Shown here in pieces: positions 1 through 12,000 of a DNA stretch of 64,000 nt. A program made the position numbers and the translations under genes. The notes beneath the pieces are model-generated. The model was not told where the DNA came from. It did no database searches and was given only the letters and a program-made list of their open reading frames with translations. Source of the DNA: Echinococcus granulosus (taxonomy: Eukaryota; Platyhelminthes; Cestoda; Cyclophyllidea; Taeniidae); assembly GCF_000524195.1 (NCBI RefSeq), contig NW_020170381.1:2073055-2137054 (forward strand), given 5' to 3'. The stretch's first letter is position 1; every line of letters begins with the position of its first letter.

Positions 1-175
1 ACGCGTTTGGGTGTGAGTGTGCACGCTCCCCGTCTTTTTCGCATGCACACCGTGGCTGAAGGTGATGCGGAAAACCTCCACACCTATATATGCATGTGTG
101 TATGGACACACACTGAGAAAGATTGTTTCAAGGGCGAACCTGAGTTGTGGCATGGGTATACGTCGTAGGTCGCAG
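1..175. other. intron of the TOR gene (5' edge of window)
   Basis: No coding similarity was seen here. The stretch ends in an AG acceptor at 174-175, directly before the first recognisable TOR exon. The upstream HEAT-repeat exons of the gene must lie outside the window. Confidence 0.5.
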
Positions 176-3100
176 TTAGAGTCGATGGCATGGGAGCGCT
201 GGGGCCATTTGAGTGAGGGAGCACGGGAACAGGTGGCGCCGCTGGCGACGAGTGCGGCTATTACCATCGGGGCTTGGGGGCGGGCAGCGCACTACACGCA
301 GGCCTTTGCGCCCGCCGATCATGAGGGCGGCTTCTACCGTGCCCTCCTCGCTCTCCATGAAGGCAACTACGCCGCCGCTCTCGACGAGGTGGCTAAGTCG
401 CGCAGCATCCTAGCTGCCAACCTTATACCCCTCACCACCGAGGGCTACCAGCGCACCTATCCGGTTCGTCTCCCCCCTTCCGTTTCTCTTCTTCCCCCTT
501 TATTGGTAAATCCAAACCCTACTGGCTACTAAATGCATCCTCGTGTAGAAGGTTGTGCGCGTAATTTCAATCAAGTTACCCTTGTGGTCGATTGCATCCT
601 CCCTTTCTGCTGCTGCTGTTTCCGCTCTATATTAAACATCACTTTATAACTTTTCTTTCGTAGTGAGTATGCAAACTCGTCATTTGAATTTCTTAATTGA
701 AATTCAGGTAACGTTTGTGTTTATGCTCCCTGTTTGATACTTTTTTATTCGTAAAATTAGGCCACGTACTTATCACAAAAAATATATTGCTGTTTGTTGC
801 GACTATTTTCCTTTCAAATTATGAGGAAATTTAACGTCTCTATGTAATTTCTAGTTGTTTGGTTCCATGAAAATAGTACACTGGGAAGCACCTTCCAATT
901 TTATAATTGTTTTTCTACAATGAATTAACTCCATTCTAAGCACCCATTATATGCGTATTTTAATGCGTCCCTTTTCAGTAAAATGGTATCAGGCGTTCAG
1001 TTTCACCATTTTCATCGTGTTTATTCACCTATACTTTTACTTTACTGGTCACCTTAGTAACGCAGAAAACTTCTCAGTGTAGAAAGCGCATTCTCCGTCA
1101 CGGAAAAGATTCGCTTACTAGAAAACCCCAGTAATTCAATGCTGTTTCACTCTTGCAAAATTCACAGCCTATTTTTCTGCTTGTGCAGGACCTGGTGGAC
1201 GCACAGCTTCTCTCGGAGGTGGAGGAAGTGATTCAGTACAAGCTGGTGCCGGAGCGGCGTGCAGTGCTGCACGAGGCGTGGCATCACCGTCTGCTAGGCT
1301 GTCAGTCGGTAGTCGAGGACTGGGGCCGCATCATCCAACTACGTCGACTTGTCCTCGACCCACGTGAGAACATCAAGAGTTGCCTCCGCTACGCCGGCCT
1401 CTGTCGACGCTCGGGCCGTCTTGTAAGTGTATCATGCTCCATTATAGCATCCCTTTATAAAATATTTTTTTTGCCTCAAGTTGTTTGAATATTCAAAGTT
1501 CCATAATGCAAATCGCTACAAGCAGTTCCTTGGACCGTTTCGTTTTCTATTTAACCAATTGGTTGTGTAAATAGCATCGTGTCTCCGATTTTATTAAAAT
1601 CTTTGGAATTTTGAAAGAATTACTTTATCCAACTGAACGCGACAAATGTCTGTTATCACGAACAGTCGTGAAAATAATGTGTTTGCTTAAATGTATGTAC
1701 TGAAATTCTTTAAATTAATAAAGCTATTCCTTCTATGCTACTGGTTTGTTTAAAAGTCAATTGAAAAATGTTTACCGTTGGATTGCGATGACGATCTCTA
1801 CAAGATTTCGCGGAGTCTGTCATTCCCATAACTTGTTAAAAAACCATGACACGAATTCAAATTAACCTTCATGGGGACATTAGGATGGCTGAATGTTCAT
1901 TGTGGTTTTGAAGTAGTGGAATATTTTGTAGTCGAAAAGGCATTTTCCCTTAATATAGTTGAAGAAGTGACCATACTGTACACAGAGTTCATGAAAAACA
2001 TGAGAAAGCCAATGTGGTAATTTTAAAATATTATGGCTTTCACTAAAATACATCCTATGGGTGGCGGAAGAGTATGATGTAATCGAAATGTATATGCCTC
2101 TGTTGCAGAGCCTAAGTCTGCAAGTGCTGCTGAGAATGCTGCCAAAGGACCCATCGGAGGTGGCATGGAACGAGGTGGTAGCGGCACCGGATCCGGCTAT
2201 AGTCTTCTCCTACACTAAACTCCTCTGGGCTTCGGGCTCACGGGAGGAGGCGGTGACGCGGCTACAGGTGCTGCGCGATAGCGTCATCGAGCCTTCACTG
2301 CGCGCTCAAGCCACCAAACTGGAGGAGATCGGTCAGGAAGTTGCCCAGCAGCCCTTCATCTCATCCACGAGCATTACTGACATTGCCACCCGCATCGACG
2401 ATCTCCGCTGCCTCATGGCCAAGTGTGTGCCCCTTCTTATCTCGTCCCATTTTACTAATTCCTTTCAATGCCATACACCTCTTATTTTAATTATCTATCC
2501 CATGTTTTTGGATTTGTGTAGCACCTGCAACGCCAAGGTTTAGGATTTTCTTGAGTCCTTGGCCCATCACTGACTTCCGATTGACCCGTCACCACATTAA
2601 TAAGTGCCAAAAATTTGTTTAAATTGGAGCATATTCCCAAACAAAAGCACAAGATTTTATATTTAATTTGATTTTGCTATCCTTCTTGTGGAAATTATTT
2701 TGGCCACGAGATTCGAGTATCTGTTATTTTTATGATTTCAAAAATACGAAATGAAATCATACAGCTTAATCCCCAAAAACACTCCTGTTCAAGTTCAGGA
2801 AAACAGTTGCAATGGTAAACTTTATGTGAGTTTTAGTTTGGGTTCACGTAATCGCGTAATCGACCTCTTATTAATAGCGCTAACTACTGGTGGTAGTATA
2901 TTCATACTTCCCCTTATAAACCCTCACTTCTAGGTGTAGCCTCCGTTTGGGTAGCTGGTATACAGATCTCTACATTCGTTCATCTCCCGACGTTGGTGGA
3001 TCTAGACTGCCTAATTCTGGTCTCTTTTCGTACTCTCCTGGGGTCAGCCAATTTAAACAACTCTCAATTTCTAATGAAGTGCAACAAAATGTGAGTCTTG

Positions 3101-6100
3101 GCCTTTGTCGTCTCGCAAAGGATGCTCAGAGCAAATTTTATTGTAACTTCAGTTTCAAGGTTAACTGGTGGTTATGATATTCCTTTTATCCCGGAGTATT
3201 GTTACTAATTTTCATGACAGCAAAAAATCTACTTTAATGGGTATTGCCATGCCTCCAAATCTTCACTTGTAAGTCGTTCGTAAGTTAGGGGCTAAGCGGC
3301 CTTCTCCCATAATTCAGTCATAAGCGGTTCGCGAATGTAAGTACACACATGAAGTGTTAACCTAGATTCACATGACACATTAAATAAACTTTTGAATATT
3401 TAATAATCCGCTTTTCATTCTAGTGATATGGTACTTTTGGGTAATTTTGAATATCAAATTCCACATTTTTGGCAATCTTGCCTTATTTTATTTCCTATAA
3501 ACAAACATGAGACAGTAAATTGTGTCCATGAAATTATGCAGCAAAAATACAATTGATTCTGCATCATCAACGCTAGGGTACCTCCGATACTGCCGCCCAA
3601 TATGGCGTAGTGGGTCTGGGAGGGAATGCGCACTTTATGGACGATAAGTCGGTGATGATGCACAAATTTGTCATCAAGTGCTACCGCACCGCCACTGAAC
3701 ACAGCCCCGGCAACCGCTCCGCATGGCAGGCCTGGGCCATGGCCAACTACGACCTCTCCACTCGCCTCGGTATCGAGCAGGCCCAACTCGATCAGAAGGA
3801 GATCCAAATTAAACAGGTACTCTCCCACTGGGAACTTACCTTCATTTCATTAAGGTGTAACTTGTTCACGATAGGTCATCGTCTACAGCTGGTTCTACTG
3901 GAAGATATTTCCAGATCTTGAAGCATTTATCCTCTTTTTTTATTAAGATAATTTCTTCAGAGAGCTCTCTTGATCACACCACCCTCAAACAAAGTTTGGC
4001 CGGTCTGGGTCAGCGTCGGAGCATTCTTCAAAGGAGCATTGAGCAACTGGCTGCTCCATCAGTACGAGGCTACATTAACTCCATCAGCATTTCTTCTGAC
4101 AGCAACCTCCAGGCAAGTTGCAGCCATCTTATTGCCCTTCCGTTTTGATGGTATGCAAGGCACAGAACCAGTAAGTTAGCTAGATTTTAGCTTAATATGT
4201 CCCTAACTTAGAATATAGAAATCGGGAGTCAGTAGAAAATTTATGAAGCTTGCGGTAAATATTATTTCAGGGTTCCGATGTCACTCCTGAAAGCATCTGC
4301 GTGAGTCTATAACACATCTTATTAACGTTGGCTAGCTCTGATTGCTGAGAGGGGGAAACAAATTTTATGGCGTAGTAAAATGAATGTGTAATACAACAAT
4401 CAACTCATAGTAGAATAAAATAGACGTTTCGTTTCAATTCATATGTAGGATATCCTTCGTCTGATCAACTTGCTGTTCCAATTCGGCCACCTTCCGGAGA
4501 TTCGTGAGATAGCGCGGGAGGGCTTGGGCAAGATCCGTCTACAGAACTGGCTACCAGTGCTGCAGCAACTATTGGCTCGGATTGACACGCCACACGAGCA
4601 CGTGGCCAACATCATAGTGGATCTATTGATTGCAGTGGGTAGGCAATTCCCACAGGCCCTCATCTACTCCCTGGTGCTCTCCTTCAAGTCGGGCGGCTCC
4701 GACAGGCGTCGCTACTACGCTACCAAGATTCTCTACTTTATGGAGGAGCACAGCCCACGTTTAGTCTACGAGGCCTTCTTAGTGAGCAAACTGTTCGGGG
4801 CAGCATTTTAGCTCTTCTTGATCAAACTTCTAGGTATCACCTCTTCCTCTCCCCACCTTGCAGTTGAACGAGGAGTTAATACGTCTCTCGGTGTCATGGA
4901 TGGAGATGTGGTTCGAGTGCCTAGAGGATGCCAGCAGAGTATACTTTGGGGAAAAGGACACGGGGAAGATGTTTCGACTGCTCTACCCCCTCCATCAGGT
5001 CATGGAGCGCGGCCATGAGACTGCCAACGAGGCCGCCTTCCTTCAGGAGTTTGGCAAGGAGCTCAACAACTCGCGTATCTACTGTGAACGCTTCGAAAAT
5101 CAAGGCATGCGGGCAGATCTCCAACAGGCCTGGGAGGGTTACTATACGCTCTATCGAACGGTAAAGTCGAAACGAAACCTTGTATGATTTAAAGGTACTA
5201 CAAAAACAGAAATATTTAATTGTGATAGCGTAATGCGCTCGTCGTCTACGCAAAGGTTTGCAAACAAAACATGGCAGCTGATAAAATTATTATTCACAGT
5301 ATACTATAACGGAGGGATTCGTACCAGAAATTGATCCTCTGAGAAATAGTCACATCTTTGAGCGGTCGCAGATTTCTACCGTTCAGTTTTTCAATGTCTC
5401 CAGCACTGAAAATGACTTGTGTCATTTAAAGACGAGAGAGGGGAAGAGGCATGGTGTTTATGCTCGCTAGGCGAATTACGTTTGAGCCCTTACGAAAGAA
5501 GCAAGGTGAGATACTCATACGACTCTGATATGACAATAACTTCATGTATTTCGCGCCTGATGGACTGAGTAAAGGAGGTGCCTTATATTCATCGGGCAGT
5601 CATTCCACCCTTTTTACTACTTTTGAAATCATTTAGCTTTCAAAACGGGTCTCAAACCTGTCCTCGTTGGACCTGACCTGCGCGGCGCCGCGGTTGCATG
5701 CCTACGGAAAGGACTGGATGCTGGCGGTGCCCGGCACCTACAAGCCACACTTGCCACTGGTGCGTCTGGCCGGAGTTAAAAACTGCCTCATGGTAATGAC
5801 CTCCAAGCAGCATCCGCGGAAGTGCACCATGCTTGGTAAGTTCTGTGCGTTTGTTCTCCGATTCCCACCTTCTCGTTTGCATAGAAGTTTTATCATATGC
5901 GCCTCTTCACTCTGTGACCCCACAACATTTCCAGCTGTACGAATGACAAATGCTTAATCCCATTGAATAGGGGATTGCTTGACCATCGGAATTATTAACT
6001 CTTCTTACAGGATCCAATGGCAAGACATATGTCTTCCTGCTGAAAGGTCACGAAGACACACGACAAGATGAACGTGTGATGCAATTCTTCGGTCTCATAA

Positions 6101-8768
6101 ACACGCTTCTGATGATTAATCCCGAAACACTGCGCCGTAATCTTACGTAAGCTGATTCGTATTGAAGCTGCAAGATTTCATTTTCTCTATGACTTTCAAA
6201 AGTTCAGGTGCTTCCCAGAATTATGGAATAAAAGTACATGACGCTGAATGGCATCGTGACTTATTTTTCTACTTAAAGACGGTTTTATAATGTCTATTTT
6301 CTTGCAGCATTCAGCGATTTTCTATAATTCCGCTGTCGACCAACACTGGTCTCATCGGCTGGGTGCCTAACAGTGATACGCTGCACAGTCTGATTCGCGA
6401 ATATCGTGATAAGACGGACATCACGTTGAATCAGGAGCATCGAGAAATGCTCCATTTAGCACCCGATTTTGATCGTCTCAACCTGAGTCAAAAGACGGAG
6501 GTCTTTGAGGCCGGTCTTCGGGTCTCTTCGGGCAGGGACCTGGCTAATATCCTCTGGCTCAAAAGTCACAACTCTGAGGTTTGATATTTTCCTCCATGTT
6601 TGATGCTGACTGTGTATCTAAATTACCCTCATTTTAGGTGTGGTTCGAGCGCCGAACAACGTTCATTCGTTCCATTGCAGTCATGTCTATGGTTGGCTAC
6701 ATCTTAGGTCTGGGTGATCGGTGAGTACCAATATATTTCTTAAAAAGGGAGTTATTGATGCTTTCGTATTGAGGCTTTCTTTTCAAATCTGCCTTTTTTT
6801 AAACCATAGCCTTAATTGATCCGAAAAAACCGGTGCTTCAACATACGAACAAACGAACATCTCCTAGTTGTCTGTTAAAATTTTGTCTGAGACATAACCC
6901 AAATCACTTCAGAGCTGTGAAGTAGGAAATACACCATCCATGGTATATGATTCTGCACTTCAAAAGCAGAATACTACTGGTTAACGCCTTGATATTTTTG
7001 TAGACACCCATCGAACTTGATGCTGTGCCGCGAGACGGGGAAGATAGTGCACATAGACTTCGGCGACTGCTTTGAGGTGGCCATGATGCGCGAGAAGTAT
7101 CCCGAGAAGGTGCCCTTCCGCTTGACGCGTATGCTAATCACGGCAATGGAGGTGACAGGCATCGATGGTGTGTACCGGCACACCTGCGAGACGATGATGC
7201 AACTGATGCGCAGCAACCGAGACAGCCTGCTTGCCGTGCTAGAGGCCTTCATTCACGATCCCCTGTTGCAGTGGGTGCTGCTTGAGAATAAGCGGCCCGT
7301 TCTGGGTCCGGCTGCCGGTGGTGGTGTCGGCGTCAACAATCAGGGTGTGCCGCCGCCACCTGCTCCTCCGCTTTCCGCCAATTCAACGGCTCCAGCGCAG
7401 CAGGCTCTTCGAGGCTTACCCACACAACAGCAGCAGCAACAAACGGTAGGATTCATCAAGCTTTTTTAGTTAGTAAGAGTGATGAACTGCGATGCTGTCG
7501 GAGTGCATAGATTTAATAGGAGATGCAAACTGAAATTCCGAAATCAATTGATTGCAATTTTGCGGACCGCAAGAGGGATTGCGGATTCTCTGTTCGGTAA
7601 AATCAACAGTATTTTGTATCTGGTTTGAGATGTGGTGTTCAGTTGAAAAGTTCTCGTTTAGGGAGTTCTCTCCTAGCATAAGAATCAATCTGGCTTTTTG
7701 CCTTCATCGCTGCTCTAAAAAAGTAGCCTCCCCCGGATAATCAGCAACCGTTTGGTTCACTTTTTCAATTGAGGAAAATAGTGTTACGAAATCATTTACC
7801 TCCCGTGGATGTGTAAGGTGTCACTGATATGCAAATCTCCAATGTTATTCAGATGGACGGTGAGGGTGAACCTCACACAAAGGTGCCGCTGGGGGCTGGG
7901 GTTGGTGGTGGTGCTCGGTATCCACAGACACGGGTATCGCAGCAATCGCAAAACATTTCGGCGCACTCGCGAAACATTCCTTACGTTTTCACGGATCCAA
8001 ACTATCCCAGCAGCCTTTCCTTGCGCGACTGCCGACACATCAATCCCTGGCGACACCACCTCTGCAACGGACCCTGGCTCGGTTGCTATGAGACCGGTAA
8101 TCCACCTCCTCTCCCCTTCTTCTCGTTCTGTCGTCACGTTGATCGAGTTTAAACTGGCAGATTATTTTTTTTGCTTGATGCTCTTTTGGTTTATTTTTGC
8201 TGAGGATTGAAAATGGGATTGGAAACGAAATACGAGGTCTTATTCTAGCAAAATATTATTGTAGCCAAAGCAATGCGCCGTCAAACTGAGTCGGGTGCAA
8301 TCGTTTGCGAACGTGTGGGAATGCAGAACTTCATCTTTTCCGCCAAGCCGCCCTCAGAAAGCGAGTATCACGATGAAATGCAAAGTGAGTTTCTTTACTT
8401 TTGTATGATGATCTGAGTAATGGATGCATACTTGTAGTAAGTTTTCTGCCACACAGCTGGCGGAATGGGTAACACGAGGGCCAGAGATGTGCTGAGCAGA
8501 ATACGTCGAAAGCTGGATGGCAATGAGAACGGTGCACAAACGAGTGTCCCACTGCAAGTTGACGATCTCATTCGTGAGGCGACGTCTGTCAGAAACATAA
8601 GCCAAATGTATATTGGTTGGTAAGTTCAAAATCTCCGGGCCTTTATCCTTCTTCATCGATCGCTGTTGAACATGCTAAGTTTTTGAGTCAAGTGCCATCA
8701 CTTCCACTGGTATTTTATCACTTTTGTCAACTAACGCTTATTTGATATCTAGGTGCGCCTTCTGGTAA
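176..8768 (+). CDS. mTOR: TOR (mTOR) serine/threonine kinase, C-terminal half
   Basis: This is the catalytic subunit of TORC1 and TORC2, a PIKK-family growth and nutrient kinase. Exons I read are 176-463, 1189-1422, 2109-2422, 2934-3090, 3577-3816, 3963-4112, 4449-4781, 4864-5160, 5637-5835, 6011-6146, 6308-6578, 6638-6720, 7004-7445, 7853-8096, 8265-8384, 8457-8619 and 8753-8768; all phases agree. The order is FAT ([13 protein letters not shown]), FRB ([10 protein letters not shown] to [13 protein letters not shown], exon 4864-5160), kinase N-lobe ([17 protein letters not shown]), catalytic loop GLGDRHPSNLM, metal-binding [12 protein letters not shown], and FATC ending YIGWCAFW at the TAA. 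All key catalytic residues are present, so the kinase should be active. The linker between kinase and FATC is about 235 residues, against roughly 95 in human, and contains a polyQ run. The intron after 4112 starts with GC, not GT. The N-terminal HEAT repeats lie upstream of the window. Confidence 0.95.
4271..4300 (+). other. candidate 30-nt cassette exon of TOR
   Basis: Inside the intron between 4112 and 4449 there is a 30-nt block preceded by a strong acceptor (tattatttcag) and followed by a consensus donor (GTGAGT). It is phase 0 at both ends and has no stop. It would add [10 protein letters not shown] just N-terminal of the FRB region, in a segment where human mTOR reads straight through. 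The upstream exon uses a GC donor, a type often linked to alternative splicing. Its use is inferred and not proven. Confidence 0.45.
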
Positions 8769-9096
8769 TTTACATCTCCGTCGCAGTTCTGACACGATCG
8801 GAACCTCGTGTGGAGTCAGTATAATAACGCTCCTTCGAATCGGCAACGACTAGTCCCATCTCTTACACAATGACTTCTTCTGTACATTTCAGATGTTTTT
8901 CGCAAAAAACCTATACTTTTGCACTAAAATTCCATTGATGTCAATTTACCATTTCCACCATTCTCAACCCAGAAGGAAATCCCCACTTATCAAGTCTATT
9001 CTGTCGGAAAGAGGCATTAGCAAAAACAGGGCTTATTTTGAAGCCTGTGACCCTAACACAGAGCCAAATTTGTTAATTGCGAGTGCTTGAATTATA
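8769..9096. other. convergent intergenic gap between TOR and AKR
   Basis: The 328 bp separate the TOR stop (8766-8768) from the AKR stop on the other strand (9097-9099), so both 3' UTRs must share this space. I see no AATAAA on either strand. A TATAAT stretch near 8820 is not enough to call a poly(A) signal. Confidence 0.6.
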
Positions 9097-12000
9097 TCAG
9101 GCGTGGAGGCATTCATCCTTGAATGGGTATTCAGGGTGATTACGCATCCTGAAAGGGCATCAAGCCGTGGAAATAGGTCTACACCTACCTCACTGGGTCG
9201 ATTATTCGTTCGTCCCTGTTGAGGGCGTAGAGGCGCTCCATTTCATCGAATGAGAGTTCAAAGTCAAACACCTTCAGGAGTTGTAACAAACAGTGCGAAT
9301 GTTAATGAGCGATTGGCGAGATGAAAGTGAGCAAGCTCAAATTCCGACCGAAATGAGGCCGAAAATGTTAGCATACACTATATAGTGAAACGTCATGAGT
9401 AGTATTTTACCAAAGTGGGGAATTGCACTTGGTTAATGCGTGCACGTAGAAGTTTGCGATATATGAAGGTGAAGTCACAGTGTCGTTGAGAATGCGGTTA
9501 CTTTGTAGTTAAGCTGCCGTTTATCAAGTAATGATAGTTTGGCACACTGCTGGGTCTGATTTGAAGCAAAATTTTTTCCTTTAGACACCCTCAAGCAAAG
9601 CAACATTTTGAAGTTATATTGACTCATCGGAGTGGCACGTGGGGTCTGTTGAGAACCAGTATAATTTGCCTAGAGCGAACACTACCACCTTACATTGGAA
9701 GGATTGGGGTAGACATTGTTCACAACCAAAGGCCAGACGGAATCGGTCTGGGTGTAAATAATATAAAACACTAAAAGAAAGTCGATTTGCAAATACAACA
9801 TTGTTGGCCATTTTTTTAGATAATTAGCTCTTAGATTTTCCGGTCAGAAGGAAACTAGAAAAGAACCAACGTCGAGTTACTGAAAGCATGACAGACCGCT
9901 AGGTCAATTCAGCAGATCACTTAAAATTCATGTAAATTAATAGACCACAAGAAATCTCACGAAAATGGCGGTGGAAACTACTGGAGTTTTTTAACAAAGG
10001 CAGATAATTTTAGTGTCTTCTGAGAAACTGGACCTACCTCAATGTTTTCCTTAATTCTCTCAGGATTAAAGCTTTTCGGTATCACTATGAGATTCCTTTG
10101 CAGTGCGAAACGAATGAGAACCTGCGCAGCTGTCTTGCCATGAACCTTGGCAATCGCGGACACCACGGGATCATCCAGAATATGCATAACTCCCTTATCT
10201 TTGCTAAATTTATGTAAAGCTTTGGCTTAGATATGGCCATTTTCGAAAAAAGACACATGCAATAGACGCTAAACCGCAAATTGTTAGACGTTGACAGCGT
10301 GAATGAGGAAATATTTGCAAATGACAGAGCATGACGCAGAAATGCTTATCCAAAGTAGTTTTACCCACGCCTCAAGATAGGAAGAGCCTATGGCTGCGTA
10401 GGCGGTAACCTGCATGCCTGAGCCACGGGCGAATTTGATAATTTCCTCGTTGAGGAAGTAGGGGTGGCTTTCCACCTGCAACACAGCCGGTGGTATGTCA
10501 CAGCACTCGAGGATGCGCAAAATTTGCTTCTTGTTGAAGTTTGCAAGTCCGATTGAGCGAACTAGGCCACTTCTCACTAATTGCTCCATGGCCTTTAAAT
10601 GTTCAAAGTTTATTAATTAAAACTAACTATAAAGTTGTCATTAAGGTAAAGCTTGATGGGCACAATCAGTAATACTTTCCACTTCCGTTCCGTTCCATGG
10701 ACTGTAACAACCCATTTCTTCCCGCTTGTCTTAATTCAATTCAACATGTGCAGTGGTTTTGTAACTATCCCAATGAACTGGTTCTATTACTCCCCACTAA
10801 TTGGAATTACAATTTCTCAGCAATTAACATGATTATCAAGCCGAAAGCCCTAAATTACCTTAAAGTTTCAATTGAAAAGGACTTTACTCCTTGCATTTTG
10901 CTAGTTATGCCCCCATCGGCACGTCCTATTGCTGTTCTTAAGTAACGTCTTTTGCAGCTTTGCAGCTCATTTAAATTTCTGGCAGCCAAAACAGTCAAAT
11001 CTAATTTGCCAGTTTACTCCGATTCCCAGGCTATTCCTAAATTCATTTCATAGCTGCCAAGTGTGGTGGTGGCCCTTATGTAAAAAATTAATTATGAGAC
11101 AAAATTGTTGCTGACATCAATATACCAACTCCTCAACAGAGGCTTCTCATCCATCTTGTTTGAATAATCGAGACTATGCGAAACACGCACGAGTAGTACG
11201 AAAATGTAAAATAAGTGTGAAAGCCATTAATAGTATTTTCTTTAAATTATTAACATTAAAAACTCAGAGGTGAAGGCGAGACTGGACTTTCCAACCGTGT
11301 ATTGACACCCATGGGGAAATATTGCCCGAACCCTGTTTTCTTGGCTATCGCCTCCAATTCGGAGGGGAATCATTTTTGGTGGAACCCTTTAACAGTGGAA
11401 AACAAACCCCCTCCAAGCGATTATGTAAATCAATGGCAGATTTTGACCTTCCTGTAAAACCTTTATAAAAACTTAAAAGTTATGATGTACACATTAATAC
11501 TTGAGGTGCTGCGTCAATTATTCCGAAATCCCAATTAAGAGCATTTTATCTGGTACCGTTGAATATTTGCTGCAGTACAGAACATTCTAGACCTCCTTTT
11601 TTGCTGTACTATACCAGTTAAATTAGTTGATATCAACTACCTTGACCACCAGTTTTTTGTTTCAATTTCCAGACCCTCACGTCTAGGGCTTAAAGGTTTG
11701 CGTTTACTGTATGCTGATGGTTTCCTAGTGGCGGCCGCTAGCTCGTGCGAATTAAAGCATACAACTGGGGGATTGTGTACTCCGAATTCGTGAACAGCCT
11801 ACCATGACCTTTGAGCCTTGTCAAATTGTATTGTAAGGCGATTCTGATTTTCACTGTTTCTTTGAATTAGACCACTTCGATGGCCATCCTAATGGATTTC
11901 AGTGGAATGCCACCAGGAATAAGAGAGGGTAATAAATTAATTTTGATCACACCATTTCTGAATCGTGCGTGTACGACCAAGATCAGTCGGAAAATGCCTA

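Noticed and set aside
10038..10187. Open read-through of the AKR exon to a stop at 9978
   Set aside because: The GTAGGT donor at 10037 joins in phase to VFDFELS, the conserved family continuation, so the read-through is intronic.
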